64,000 bases of DNA from Taenia hydatigena. Taxonomy: Eukaryota; Platyhelminthes; Cestoda; Cyclophyllidea; Taeniidae. The translations under genes and the position numbers were made by a program. A model generated the notes under the pieces. That model ran no database searches. It worked only from the letters and a program-made list of their open reading frames with translations, and was not told the DNA's origin. Where the stretch lies: positions 13,398,617 to 13,462,616 of the forward strand of contig JADWOT020000004.1 of the NCBI GenBank assembly GCA_036345935.2. The letters run 5' to 3'. Below are positions 13,646 through 26,340 of this stretch, piece after piece (positions within the stretch are counted from its first letter, which is position 1; every line of letters starts with the position of its first letter).

Positions 13646-14899
13646 GGCTCGAAACATTACATCCCGACATTACCGCGAAATGCTCAGAGCAAAATTCGAG
13701 TCAACGTTAATTGTGACTGGTTACCCACTCGTCGGTGCCTCATTTTAAATATTACTAACTCAAAAACTGTTCAGCTTCGCTTAGTAGCAAGACAAATGGC
13801 AGATTTGGACAAACAAAACGGTTTAAACTGGAAATTTTCTGTTTAAAGGAATTAATTCCCACAACTGAGAAATGCTTTCACCGCCACTTCGCAATGATTT
13901 GAGCACTTTTCTGTTTGACTTGACCTCGGCTTCTTAACCAATGCTATTGTCGCAGTACAAAACATCATTCTTGCTCCTTCATTTAGCTATTTATAACCAA
14001 GTCAATGCTGCGAGGAATTGGCTCATCAAAGTAAACTCAATCATGGTGGGTTTAAAAAAACAAGTTAGATTCTCGATGCTATTGAATGAAGTCGGAGCGA
14101 ATTCGCTAACGAAAGTTATTATTCTAGAAATTTTAAACAAGAGCACATTATTTTGCAAATCTTAAAGAAAATTACAGACATTGTCAAGTCGAAGTATTAT
14201 ATTTTAGAACCAAAATCCACTTTGATCATCCATTTCACCAAAGCACACATGCAACTTTACATTGTGGTGATTTCACGAGTAATAATAACGGTATAGACAT
14301 CAATCTAAAGTGCAGCCACTGGTGATCCGGCTTTAAAATTCTTTGTTAGCTATGACTTCTATCTTCTTGTTTATAACTTGATGAAATGAGCATGTTTCGT
14401 GTAATGTATCTCGTGGACGAGAGGCGAGAACGGTGCCGATACCGAGTACATGAGAATAGATCAGCCTTCAGACATTCGTGTTTCTAACCTTCCATTGTTG
14501 CCAAATCGTCCAAATACCATACCCGTGCAAATAAGTTTGCCTATCTAACTTTGCTATTCGTTATATGGTTAAGCAAAATCAAAGCGTTGTTTAAGACTAA
14601 TAATGCTTGAAATGGAAGGTCAGCAACCCTCCCTTGACTAATCACGACCAAAGTTGACCTGAACTTTGTTCTTGGAGCTTTGAGATGATGTCGATCATGC
14701 TCATTCGGATATTTTCTGACTGGGACAGATGTAAGAGGGCCAAGCAAAAACAACTAATCTACTGTTCTATGCACGCATTCGGTTGCTTAGAGCTGTCACA
14801 ATCGAATGTCGTGATGACTTTGGACGGTGAAAAGAATTATGTCTAAAGTGTTTTACCATGGTGCCACTTCAACTTCCAAAGCAGTCCATGATGGGATGG

Positions 14900-15500
14900 G
14901 CGCGAAGTGTCGCTTTTGTGATTACGATATAGATGCAAACAACACCTTGAGTTTCTTGCAACGCCATCAATTCAGGGCAGATATGTTCTTGAATAAGAGC
15001 CAAATTCACAACTTCTCTGAAACAACTTTCTTCCTCTTCGAATTTTATTCCTACCTGCTGAATCTGATGCTAACGAGAGCATAATGGGAGCATCAGAAAT
15101 AAATAAGACGAAAGTCTGGTGTGGACTTGGCATATTATCACTGCTCGAATTCGACTGCACGATTTCGACTTCGACTATCCATTGTACACCCTGTTCAACC
15201 TAGTTTTCTTAACTTGGGGGCCATGAAGGCCTGATCGAACGCATGGCTGAATTGGAGGGAATCCCCAACACAGTGGAGTTGCAAGTCTGCCCTGTTCTGG
15301 ACAAAACGCAGCATGTCGTGCACTACAGATGAGGGAGCGAATGCGAACACAAAAGGCGGATCCTTCACAACTAAAACATTAGTGCCACTCACCCTGATCG
15401 CCTCACTCTGGCTGCTCCTATCGTTGACCAATGCCATAGGGAGCTGCGAAAGAATCACTTACTTCCCCTTCCCCCAATTTCCGCTCATGGCACCTTAGCT
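14900..15500 (+). repeat. Diverged extra copy of part of block A
   Basis: The stretch 15195-15460 (CATGAAGGCCTGATCGAACGC... to GGCGGATCC) aligns with 63340-63490 of A' in the same orientation, and so is inverted relative to the left-arm A segment at 11.0-11.3 kb. Upstream similarity reaches about 15015 (CAACTTCTC...GAATCTGATG). Clearly older than the A/A' split. Confidence 0.6.
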
Positions 15501-16713
15501 CACTCATTCCTATGACCTTAAGTTGCTCCGACATTCGATATTGACATTTGTAAAATGCGGAAAGTGTTAAATGCTTGGGTTTGGTCGAAATCACTAATGA
15601 TAGGCAAAAGAGATGACAATTAACGCAAGCAATAAGGAAGAGAACAATTGCATTTCAGACATACAAGGAGTCCATCGTTCCTATTCCCTTCTACAAGGTA
15701 TCAGTGGGCAGCACGAGCCATCTGTGTGCCAAACCCTGCTCACTGCTTGTAACCACTAAGTTCCTCCGCATCAACGACGTGATCGCCTTATCGACCCGCA
15801 CCTAGGGGGTAGCAGCAGTGGCAGGATTATCGTCAGTAGTGCCCTTGTTAACAGATGCAACGGGAACCGGCAGTGCTTCTGTAACAGCGTACATGTTTTA
15901 CCCATCGACGGTGTTGATGAATGCGCGGTTGGAAGCCATAATCAGAATGGATAATTTGGTAACATTGACGCACGGTTAGGGACACGATGAAAGATGCGGT
16001 ATGTACAACTCCATACACAAGACATCGCCCCATAGATGCGATCTTGTGACGAAAGAAGAAGGCAGAGATCTTGACCATCTCAGATTGACAGTCATGCTGA
16101 GTATCCTGCAAAGAGAAATTGAAGGTGGTACTTTCGTGTCTGTTCATGACATAGAGACTAACACCACCTTTGCCGCATCGCACTCCTGCTCCATAGGAGG
16201 CGCAATAGGAGGAGCCAACTGAGTAAATGAAAACAATTTACAAAGAGGCATCTAAGGGCATCCAAAATGTCGAATATAATGGTAGCGACTAATCAATGTT
16301 TCCAAATTAGTATCATAAGCACCATGTGCAATGAATGGTGAATGTGGACAACGAAAGACGAATGGAACCTACAAAAGCGGAATCGGCATAAAATGTCGGA
16401 GAAGAAGAAGCGGAAAAAAAATGGTTGACTTTGGCTTTGGAGAGCATCAGAGTGAGGAAGTGAAATGGCGGTTTACTTCTGGCCTCATTGAAGTGCTGCA
16501 CATAAAATAAGATGTGATGCCTTAGAAGAGTGTAAGCAGTTGAGGTCATATCCACCCCAGCCTGACTTCTCCCCGCTTATCAGTGCCTCTGCAATAGGCG
16601 AAGGATGCTGCACAAGTAATCGTGGTCCAGTGCGTCAACTGCTGATTTCGTTCACACAACTCGATGTGTGAAGAGGCACAAAGATGATGAAAGTGTGAAC
16701 AAGATAAAGAAGT

Positions 16714-18120
16714 CTGCGATGTGCCCATAAATGTGACAAGAAATGACAAAGTTAGGGTGGAAATGATTTTTCCTTACCTTTTGCATTTGCAAACTCTTGC
16801 CTTCTCATTCGAGAGGAGTGTGGGTTAGATCCGACCTCCCCAGGGTGAATCGAGAGGGGTAAAGGAGTCGACAAAGATAACAAAAGGGTGAGAGTATGTG
16901 GAAAAATGCTGCCACGATCGGATGTATGAGCATCGAGTGATAGTTAAATTAGTATATTTTAAGAGGTTTTCCATCAGCCTATCCTCCTGTTCACGCGACT
17001 GATGTGAGCATGATGCAAGGAATGGGATTAAATAAATAGAGTTGGGAATGTGCATGCAGCAGCCAAAGAATTTGCCGTGGCCATGCAGCAGGTATCTATT
17101 GTCAAGCCCAATTAGAAAGGCTACTATTTGATCCGCGTCAGTATGGGAGGAAATGAAGCAAAATTTAGGAAGAAGGTCAAGTTAGACATGCGTGACTCAT
17201 CCATAATTTTGATAATCCCTACCTGTTTGGTGTAGGCTGTTTCTTCAAATATGAAGAGGAGGATTAGTAGAGGACATAGATAGAAAAATAAATTACTAAG
17301 CTCCACGAATGGCCAAAAAGGCTAAAAGGTGGTTGCATTGTTTCCATTTAGGCCACAACTTCTAATGTCAATGACATAAACTGTCATTCTATTGACACTG
17401 ACTACGATCGCTCTAGTCACCGTTGATAAAGGTGAGGCCATCTTAATTCCCGTGAGATAGATTTCAGTGCAGCTCTCGTAATTTAGTGCCATTTTCAGCA
17501 CAATTGTAATGCAATTTCGAATCTAATTGCGATCTGAGGAAAGGGGTTGGAGTGGTACTGCTAATTGTTTGACGGTGAAATTGAATCGTTGTAACATTTA
17601 TCTCCCCAACCACACGTCTAATCCACTAATATGCCAGATTAGATGAGAATATTCGCCTACGCGGGTCAGCATCCCTTCCACCATCCAATAAGTTAGCACT
17701 TAGCCTATCTCTTGATGATAAAGACGCCCAAAATTGCATCGACCTCCCAACCGAGCCATAAATATGCAGCGACTACACAACGGATATATAAGTCAAGCGA
17801 TTGGAGTAGACAAGTCTGCAACGATGTGCACATCGTGTGTGCAAGACCACATCTAAGTCACTGTCAACTGCTTTATATTGCCTATTTGATGGGCTTTAGA
17901 GGACCACTGAGTGGCTGGCAGTGGGCTTGAGGTTTTTATCAGGAAAATTCTAGGTGTGACAAAGGCAGCCACATGCAAACAGCTAAGAGGGAATTGGCAA
18001 GTGCAACGCGGTTCCTGAGCTGTCACGGAGCACAGCAGTTCCTCAAGGTTTGTAGACATGAAGAACCATTTGGCGCTGCCTCAGTATCCGTACCTTTTTA
18101 AGCAGACCCTAGAGCAATAC
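16714..18120 (+). repeat. Inverted-repeat block B (left arm)
   Basis: Reverse-complement match to 55490-56894 (sum about 73,615). It includes the 60-codon frame at 17306-17124 (minus), whose translation is identical in the two copies. Both edges are sharp. It lies inside a 7-kb stretch (13.5-20.5 kb) otherwise unmatched in the right arm. By eye it is among the best-conserved pairs. Confidence 0.9.
17124..17306 (-). other. 60-codon ORF in block B, identical in both arms; unrecognised
   Basis: The frame starts with a hydrophobic stretch (residues about 5-20, FFYLCPLLILLFIF) followed by a polar segment. The same 60-residue translation is read at 56309-56491 (plus). Identity over the whole frame, while flanking DNA shows substitutions, could reflect selection or simply local gene conversion. 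No family recognised, and no splice or poly(A) context supports transcription. Confidence 0.25.
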
Positions 18121-20597
18121 CAATGGTGGCAGACTAGGAGGGACTAGAGGACGATTCTACGTTATTAATATTCCTTTCAAAATTTTATCCTCAAGTTTAT
18201 TTATCACGTTATATCTTCTCTTACCGTAGGTAGCGTATCCGGGACACTTTTCTATTGCCTCAATTTCTGCATTTTAGAGGTACCGAAGCAAATCCCTCCG
18301 TCTAAAAGCAAGCGTTTTGAACATTCCTGTAACAAGAAGTCTACGACATCGACCATCCGGGCGCTAGGCAGTGCAGCGGAGTTCGATGCAGTCAAAAACG
18401 TAGCAAATATTGACCTCCATGCACATTTACTCATTCGTCTCACCCTCCAACACTTTGTTTCACACAAAAGATGATTTTGATTAACACAGCGTCTTTGATT
18501 GATCAATGTCGGTGCGGCATTGCTAGCTCTTAGGCTACTTATTGAAAGAAAATACGTTTGTTTACTTTGCTTTTGATTATTTTCCAGTGCCATTGTCAAC
18601 TTCGGATGCATTCATGAAAGCAATGTAAAGTGGAAGGAGGTGGGTCAGCAAAACTGCAGGTCTTGAGATTCACTACTTGCGCTAAACTTTTCTTCAGTCG
18701 GAACGATTGTTCTACGCGCCTGTGCTCAATTGCTAGTTAGACTTGAGGTTGCACCTCCACAGATGGTATTCATTTCGAAAAGCATCAATCCACTTATCAC
18801 CGCCTCTGATGCTTGATTGTCATAAATGTGCGGGTGTGAAAATGAAAATACTTTTCTAAATACAGCCTTTCGAATCACGGAAATGGTTTATAGCGTGCTT
18901 GTAAAGTGAAGGTAGATTAAATTAATGATCCGTGCGTTCGGTACCCGATGATGCAGTTCCAGTATTTTTGTGAAATGTTTGGGAAATGCTTGATAATTCG
19001 TGATTTTATAAATTACGTGCAAGCCGCCTGAGAGGACCGTCAACGTTTTGACTTCGACCAGATAGTCGTTTTCCTTGGCTTGCATTTAAACAAAGCGCGA
19101 TTGCACTATTTACATTGCGACATTCCGTACAACTTGGCGCAGTTCTGTAGTCGTTCCAGTCATATTAAATCGCTTATCATCTAATGCATGGGCCACGCAT
19201 TTGAGACCTTGACACTGATGCTCATTCAAGCAATGCACCAATTCATCTTGTCAAGGATAATCTGTTTTGAACCAGAATTGCTTGAACAATGAATCAATGT
19301 CTGTCGCTCCTCCTATTAACGTAGTGTGTATCGTTCTTGCGACCGAGAGCTCATTGCGTGGACTTGCATTTGCTTTTGTAGTCTAACTTCAACAATGCAG
19401 GCAAAAGTGTTTTGGAGCAAATTATTCACTTTATGGCACATCATAGCAGTCAATGCTTTAAATTGCTCCATATCATTATAATGCTACGTGTATGAAATCA
19501 AGGTATTGCCGCTGAGCTGGAGGAATAATAATGCGACAATGGGAGCTGCACAAGTAACGAGTTATAATTATGGGTAGGTCTGGTTCAAATATTGTGCGTA
19601 GTCTGTGTTTAATTTACGTTTTCGAGCTTTAAGAATGAATTGTCTTAGTGGAAGTAGAGAGTTGTTGCAAGACATGAGCATCATTGCGATTCCAACCATC
19701 AAATATCACAATGATTTTGGCTGTCAGACAACGCAGAGAGGGTTCAAACACTTCCAGCCTTTGTCCCGGTCAAGGCGTGAAAACTTCTGTGTACTATTTC
19801 TGTAAAACTGCCCTAATTTCTGTTCCTTTTTAGTGCGAAATACTGGTTTTGCAGTCACTGTTAAGGTTCCAATGAGGACTAGACTTGTCGATCAAAATTT
19901 GTCTTATGTTAACAGTTCACTCGCTGCAAGTGGATTAAAATGAGTCTAAACCACTCGTTCCAGTGACATTAGCTTTAGCACGACCTGGTGTGATCAAGGG
20001 TGCACACCTTGCAGCATGCGATTTCCTCCAGATTCGAGGGCGTCATCGCTTCGCTGTGTGTGGGCTGATACCAACATCTAGTTGGCTGGAACATTAACGC
20101 CTGCTGATGTGTTATGTGTTATGTTTGCCCAAATCAACCAACTACGATCTTTTTACATAACACTATTAATCCTTCTGCAAAGCACAACGCGGATGACCTC
20201 GATTACTTAAATCCGACCCGACGATTCGTAGCTAAGCTCCAACTCACGTGCATAGTGCTAAGCCATTCTAAAGACTTTAGGTTCTATGAACGCATTATAA
20301 TCCTCAAGTTGCCTTTTGTCTGGTTGGTCCTGGCATTTGCGAACGACCTCCATAAGTCTGATGTTCTTTGTGCACGTGTTGTGCGACTCTATGTATCGAA
20401 GCTGGACTACTATCATTCCACACTAAAAGGCGATTTTACCGTTCTTGTACAATTTACTTCTGGATATGATTTTGCCTAAAACTGTGGTTCGCCTCTTCTC
20501 ATCGAAAAGGACATTTTAGACTGATTTATACAGGACTTGATGGCACTGCACACTCCATGCCCATATCAGCCTGTGTACGAGTATCCCAAAATGCTTG

Positions 20598-20908
20598 GGT
20601 TAATTTTCAAGCCACACATCCAGTGAACACAGCATTTAGGCTAAACATCCTACATGGTGCCTTCGCCGAATGCTCCCAGAACATCTGTACCCATAGTGCA
20701 TCTAGCAAAATGATGGATCTATTGTTGTGAATGTAACAGCTTATGCCGCTGGCGTGAAGTAGACTTACAAATCGTGTACGATTCACAGTCAGAATGCCAT
20801 CGCTCATTTTTCTCCGAACCACATGAGTGCAAGCCTAAGCGCAATTTCACTTGTGATGTTGGTGCTGCGCCCCCGTGCATATTATCCTCACTCGTTTCGA
20901 GTAAGTTT
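20598..20908 (+). pseudogene. Unidentified gene fragment with splice donor, block C
   Basis: A frame reading VNFQATHPVNTAFRLNIL (about 20600-20653) is kept in the right copy with conservative changes, then breaks at a stop. A neighbouring frame continues (VVNVTAYA, later a hydrophobic run AISLVMLVLRP), ending at TTTCGA|GTAAGT near 20900, a good donor. This looks like an old exon with frame damage. I do not recognise the protein. Confidence 0.35.
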
Positions 20909-21013
20909 CTTTTTCTTAAAGAAAAAGACGGCCTTATTTTAGGAGAGTACTTGCAAAGAAAAAGGCGCCGTTAGATATGGTACATTTGCCGCGTAGGCTG
21001 AGTCATATCAAAT

Positions 21014-21283
21014 CATGTTGAATCTGCTGAACAACAAGATAATAAGCTTAAACAAGCAGTGTCTATGGCAGACAATGTGTTGGCGTTGTTCCATGCGATG
21101 GCAAGTTTAAATGCAAAGCATCATTCCGCCTTGTTTGCAATACAGATAAACGGCTCGACACTTATGATGCTTTTTAACATTGATTTGTTCAGTTCAACCG
21201 ACCCAGATACTTCCTCATTGGCCGCTTGTGCAGAAGTAGCAACTGCGAATTCCATTGCAGAAATTCGTGCTCTTGTAATTTGA
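21014..21283 (+). pseudogene. Unidentified exon-like frame, block C
   Basis: A helical-looking frame (VESAEQQDNKLKQAVSMADN..., ending IRALVI and TGA at 21283). It is also open in the right arm at 61051-60827 and upstream of it, with about 11 amino-acid differences over 74 residues. The many replacements argue against strong purifying selection. Family unknown. Confidence 0.35.
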
Positions 21284-21534
21284 GGTAATTGCTTTTCCAA
21301 CTAAACCGCTGGTCTCCGCGTTACATTCGCTTTCGACACCTTGTCGCTGCTACCGTTGATACAGACATGGTAGTAGATTTGTGACTTCTCACCGCCAAAA
21401 TATACTTTATGTATAAATACCTTTACTGATTGTTGGCAGCTCTCACTGAGGACGGAATTCTCACTTATAGCATGGACAACTGTAGCAAGTGCCTTTTGAA
21501 TGCATGTTTTGGGTAGTGAGCGGTCAGATTAGTA

Positions 21535-21655
21535 ACCTTCGTGACTCAGCAGAGGTCACTGATACCACGGAGAAATTAAACCCTGATCACATCCATGCTG
21601 GTGCGTTAAAATACGCATGCGGTGGAGTGGTTGAGTGGGAGCCTCCAATAATAAT
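21535..21655 (+). pseudogene. Possible LINE reverse-transcriptase scrap
   Basis: Within a 100-codon open frame, the stretch EKLNPDHIHAGALKYACGG (about 21571-21627) resembles the start of the reverse-transcriptase domain of CR1/RTE-type LINEs, where a (K)SPGPDGIHP..LKYA motif is common. The glycine-proline core is altered and no later RT motif (YADD region) is seen nearby, so at most a decayed fragment is present. It lies in the left-arm gap between blocks C and D, absent from the right arm, which fits a later insertion. Confidence 0.3.
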
Positions 21656-22202
21656 AACATGGATCACTCATGTAACACTTTCGTTCCCAACGCTGTCATG
21701 TCAAAATGAAGCAGGATTAATGTGGTTTGCACTGCGTCTCATTAAGCTAAGGATAATCGTAACAGCACGGATCAACTTAACTGCACTCTGATCTTCGTAA
21801 TTTTGGCTTATTGAAGGGTGACTAGGGGGAACCGTCTCGTTTAGAAAGCTCTTCTTTCTGCATTTACTTGTAAACGCTGATAATTTTGTGTAGAATACAC
21901 AAACGTGGGCTTTAAGGAATATGGTTTCGTTCTTAGTCTCACAATTTGCCCATCGCATCTAAAAATGCACGAATCCATCGCTAAATGATTCCAGCGAATC
22001 CATAGGGGGTTGGATTGAAAGGAGTTTGTGTTTTAGAAATAAAACGGCTGTATGATTATAGAAACCACACCGACGACGCGTTATGACGACAAACACATGA
22101 GTCTGCAGTCTTCTGATAACGCGAGTATTGCAGGACAAACTGTTAGGCCTGTGTTTGCACAAAACTCGGTGCCACGCAACCGCCAGTTCCATTTCCTTCA
22201 GT

Positions 22203-22995
22203 GGCATCCAATCGCAAGTCTCCATACACAATCCTACGTGCCAATGTGCGCTCCCGGTGTGTTGATAAGGTATCTCGACTACCTCTAAATGCTGAAGCAT
22301 GCGATGCACAATGTTCGATGGAATGCATCTGTTTTGAGGAAGGCAATGACTTTGTCGTTGCTCCTGCCACGTCTTCTCAGAATGTGAATTCCCAGTTAGA
22401 CCAATTGTAGTCAAGCTAGGTTGAAATTCGCAACTTCAGATTTGAGCACACCGAGGCTAAAGAAGGAGAGTTGCAATTAAGGTAAGATAATCATATTTTA
22501 GGTAAAGCGAGTGGCAACAGAAGCAAAAAAGTGAAATAAGGTGCAGTTGTATGAGCAGATTTTGCGAATTGGAATGATTGCACAGTCGATGCTACGAGTG
22601 CTTGCTTGCTTGCAGTAGATTCCCAATCGCCCATTGAGATGCGTGCACTGACGGATTGTTCTAGCCTCTTAGGGGGAAATTCTTACGGTTTTATTTATTA
22701 CGTGTGGTATTCACAATCGCCTAGATGCGATATGCGGTCTGCACGGACGTGCACGTAGTGTATGTCCAGTAGTGAGTGTGAACAATGAGGCCAACTAGCA
22801 ATGCATGTCGGTTGTCGCGCATGTAAGTGCGTTTGCGTTTGCACGTCCACAGTACAATTAAACACGCTGCTGACGAAGCCATTTACGCCTCAATTTAACC
22901 TTTTGCACCAAAGACAAGCGAATTCCGCACCACAAGTAACACGGCAAGATGACGTCTACTTCACCGAAGAAGTAGTCAGTTGAGCTCTTACTTTC
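22203..22995 (+). repeat. Inverted-repeat block D (left arm)
   Basis: Reverse-complement match to about 58100-58912 (sum about 81,090 with small indels). Edges are GGCATCCAA/GGATGCC at the outer side and GTAGTCAGTTGAGC at the inner side. It contains the exon-like fragment ending with a donor at 22482. Confidence 0.85.
22246..22481 (+). pseudogene. Unidentified exon fragment with conserved donor, block D
   Basis: Frame RSRCVDKVSRLPLNAEACDA..., broken by a TAG at about 22408. It continues in the same frame to ...EHTEAKEGELQLR and then AAG|GTAAGA at 22482, a canonical donor. In the right copy (58860-58629, minus) the TAG is CAG and the frame reads through to AAG|GTAGAA. The pair therefore looks like a real exon damaged on the left. 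Cysteine pattern C...C...C.C at the start, amphipathic helix later. Family unknown. Confidence 0.4.
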
Positions 22996-23689
22996 AGTCC
23001 ATTTTGAGAGCTGTCAGCAGCACGCTACTACACATTGCTTCAATTGACAATAAAAAGCAGCGTTGCATAGACAAACCGCGTCGTCGCTACCGCCCATAGC
23101 AGCGAACACAAAACTGACGCTATGCTCACTGGCATGCATACATGGATTCTGATTTCCAAAATTTAGATTTGTTCCCCATGTGCACATAATTATGCATGAT
23201 ACAAAAACACACGTTCATATCATGAAAGCACCAAGCAAGTAATTGCCAAGCACTCGGTAAGATTATAACTCCTCTCAACCAAATTGCGCCCCACCAATCA
23301 AACTCCAACGTCATCAATACAAAAAACACAACCTCACACACTGCTAAAACGGTCATAATTTATCACTTATAGTGCCATGTAGCTAAATTGCACCTTAGTA
23401 AACGTCTCGACGGTCACATTAAGAGGCCTTTGCGTTTACTCCAGCAAGTATGCGTGGAGGAGAAGAAAGTCGACATTTAAAATGCCTATTAACAACAAAA
23501 CCACCAAAACTAACCAAAATGCACCAAATACTTACAAGATTCCCAACTTCTGACGCTAAATAAAGACTCACTACTCCGAAACAACGGTCGCCGAAACATG
23601 CAGCACTTACGCGAGCCGCGTACAAACCTGACCAATCAGGTCAAGGTTCGCTCGGTAAAACAATCAAAATTTTAATTTTTGTGTGTTTT

Positions 23690-23866
23690 TGATGATGCAA
23701 CAACTAACACAAACTAAAGCAGTTTTGTAACAAACACAAAATTTAAAGTAGAATCATACAAATAAAACAACTTACGAATTGCGCACGAGTGGGAGATATG
23801 GCAATGAATCCTAACAGTCGATCAAAGCATGTATGCTATAGTGTAAGGTGTTAAAGCGCAAAGCAA
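23690..23866 (+). repeat. Inverted-repeat block E1b (left arm)
   Basis: Reverse-complement match to 50533-50725 (sum about 74,410), from GATGATGCAACAA to GCGCAAAGC. In the right arm it is directly joined to E1'. In the left arm a 2-kb stretch separates E1b and E1. Confidence 0.8.
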
Positions 23867-25883
23867 AAGTAGTTCAAATAACAACATTTAATTTAGATGT
23901 GTCGTTTTTATGGAAAATTTTAATTGTCTTTAAACATGCATTTTGTAACATTGTTAACGTTTCGAGGTGTATGGAAAAGCTTTATCGAATAACTTAGCTG
24001 ACTTTGTGGTGGATGTGATGGTTTCAAATGGCTTTTTATAGTTCGAATATCTACGCCACTAAGGTCGGCTAAAGTCGTAAATGAATGACTGGCTTGTTCA
24101 TTTGGCTGAGTGTTGTGTTGTTTTGCTTCTCTTCCCACTTAAATGGGTCGTTTTACTAATGATAATGGGCCAACGATTGTCGGGAAATGAATGCCTTGCC
24201 ATTCGCGACTCAGGACAGTGCTAAGAGTGGATTACGTTAGTTTGAGGCATGTCCACAGTGGATGAATGGAAGTATGGATGAATGGTTGAGAAGGATCACC
24301 GATTTGGCGCCATTGCAGTAGAAGCGGAAGAGCTCCCAAAGTGAAAGGTAAGGTAGGAGCATAGATGCTGGTTATGTTGTGTGTCTACCCATGATGTTAT
24401 TGTGGTACTTGCATGCACAGGATGGGTTAATTGATTTGTTCTCCTCCAGGAATATGATGTTAATTAATGCGTTTGCATTTTCACAAGTTGATTGAACCTG
24501 CAGAAGATGCGTTTGTAATGCGTTGCACCGTGACCACTCTTCTTGTTACGTCGCACATACACGCGTGGCATGTGTTTCGTATTTCCAAGTCATGGCTATC
24601 CAGAATATCCTATGTATTTAAAGCAATAAAGGTGGTGAGGGACAGTTGTGTTGTATGGTATTTGAAAAGGATTAGGAGGAGAGATCGGTTGGTTAGAAGA
24701 AGTGAATGCAATTAGCGCCATTATTTAGGCGAAACAGGCACTAGTGTTGGGTGTGGTGATGAAGATTGCTGTTAAGCAGATGAGGCGTATTTTGCCTAGG
24801 TGTTGCATCTGGCAGCAGGGATTCACAGCGACTGGGGTGCTGCTTGCTGGATTACTTAGTGACGTGGCCTCATGACTATGGGTAAATCGTGGGGTATGCG
24901 AAACAAATGGTGTAGAAGTTGATTGGAAGGGGAATTGTTGAATTCAGCTCCGCCTTGTGTAGAGTGTATGGCTGTGTGTGAAGGGGAGGAAGGAGAAAGG
25001 GAACAGGATGGGAGGTGGAGGAGGGCACATACAGTGAGAAGCGCATCATTCCACGCGTCATCCTGCCAATTTCGACGTTTGAATCTTGAGGTAGGATGTC
25101 GATACTACTGGAATGGCGCCCAGTAGGTGGAGCTTTACCAACTCGATGGCCCACCATTTCTCTCTGCTGAGTAGTAGTAGTGGTGGCAGTAGTGGTAGTA
25201 AAGCCGGGATCTGGTTTGTGTTCTAGTGGCGGCGGCTGCAGCGGTGGCAGCCACATAAGGAGGAGGAGATGGTGGTGATGGTGGTTGTGGTGGCACATAT
25301 CCGACACCGGTAGTGATCAGGTAAGGATGGAGGCGACACTTGGGTGGAAAAAGAGATTCTGTCACTTCGCGACCGCACTGGGTGCCTACCATATGCCTGG
25401 TTGCTACACCGTCGACGCCGTCGTCGTCATCGTAGCATTTTAGCAACCCAGCTGTGGTTAATTCAATCAACTAATGAGGTACTTATTTATTACTTGAGCA
25501 GCTGTTCCGTTGCATTTCGACGCTTTGCGTTCACTTCTAATCGCAGAACGCATCAAAGCCACCCAATGAGATGGTCAGTACAAGTGGCATTTGATCACAT
25601 TAGCCTCAGGGACAGTTGAGGTTTAAAACTGGTGCAACTGCTAGAATACTGCTGTATTTCTTGTAATCCCCTCACTGCTGCCACCTAGATATATTCTACT
25701 TCAAAAGAGTGTCGACTACAATGCTTTCGTACTGATTGGAGGCCTGGTGATTTACCGTTCAATTGCGTCAAAATGGATGGTGGCAGGTATATGCGACAAC
25801 CGAAGTGGTTACGCAACCGTAATTGCAGTTGTAATGGTTTTGGATTCGCAAGCCGTATCTTCTGCTGCATCACTTTATTTGAT
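23867..25883. other. 2-kb stretch present only in the left arm, no supported gene
   Basis: Interrupts E1b and E1, which are contiguous on the right. It contains GTAGTA/GGTGGC-rich simple sequence (about 25150-25290) and a GGAGGA-rich purine run (about 24980-25030). Open frames here are low-complexity and I do not call them. Either an insertion on the left or a deletion on the right; no clear terminal repeats or target duplication seen. Confidence 0.6.
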
Positions 25884-26340
25884 AGGCGCCTTGCTACTGT
25901 TAGGAGATGGGTAAAACAGGCACACATTTTGAATTACTAAAAGAAACAGAAGTTAGAATTATGAGGTGCATGGATGATGGCACAAATGTAACCGTATATA
26001 TGATTTTTTGTTAAAACCAAGAAATGTCACCTCAAACCGAAGTGAGTCTTACTTTGTTGCAACTCAACTTAAGTATTAATGCGACAGACTTTTAAGCTAA
26101 CCATGTTGGAAGATGTCTGCACCTCAAAACCGACTCCGTGACAAATGGTCATAAGTCGCATAAATTTTAATGCAATTCAATCCTTCTAAATATCCATTCT
26201 ACGTAATTAGTTGCGTTTGCCATGATATCTCAGTCTTACTTAGCGAACCACAGAAACGATTGCCCCATCATACCACGTGTGGCTGTGAAGAGCTGGTGCA
26301 TTGGTCTACGACGGTGGGAGGGAATGCGTTGTGGTCTCAC
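25884..26340 (+). repeat. Inverted-repeat block E1 (left arm)
   Basis: Reverse-complement match to 50085-50532 (sum about 76,415). In the left arm it runs straight into E2 at the sequence GTGGGAGGGAATGCGTTGTGG (26308-26330). Confidence 0.85.

Larger units (their letters stand above)
13646..20551. other. Left-arm-only stretch around block B, no other gene supported
   Basis: On the right, A' and C' are contiguous, so this 7 kb is extra on the left or lost on the right. Apart from block B and the diverged A fragment at 15.0-15.5 kb it looks unique. The frame 18611-18252 (minus, 119 codons) has a protein-like stretch (SARMVDVVDFLLQECSKRLL) but no recognised domain. Confidence 0.5.
20552..21368 (+). 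repeat. Inverted-repeat block C (left arm)
   Basis: Reverse-complement match to about 60765-61620 (sums 82,110-82,168, shifting by ~55 bp). The shift comes from a ~55-bp segment present only on the right (about 61197-61252), next to a GTAAGT. The block contains exon-like frames open in both copies, described separately. Inner and outer edges are sharp: ACTCCATGCCCATATCA at the start and CCGTTGATACAGAC at the end. Confidence 0.85.

Noticed and set aside
24876..25470. Overlapping His-, Pro- and Thr-rich frames on the minus strand
   Set aside because: Low-complexity translation of trinucleotide-rich DNA, open in several frames at once.
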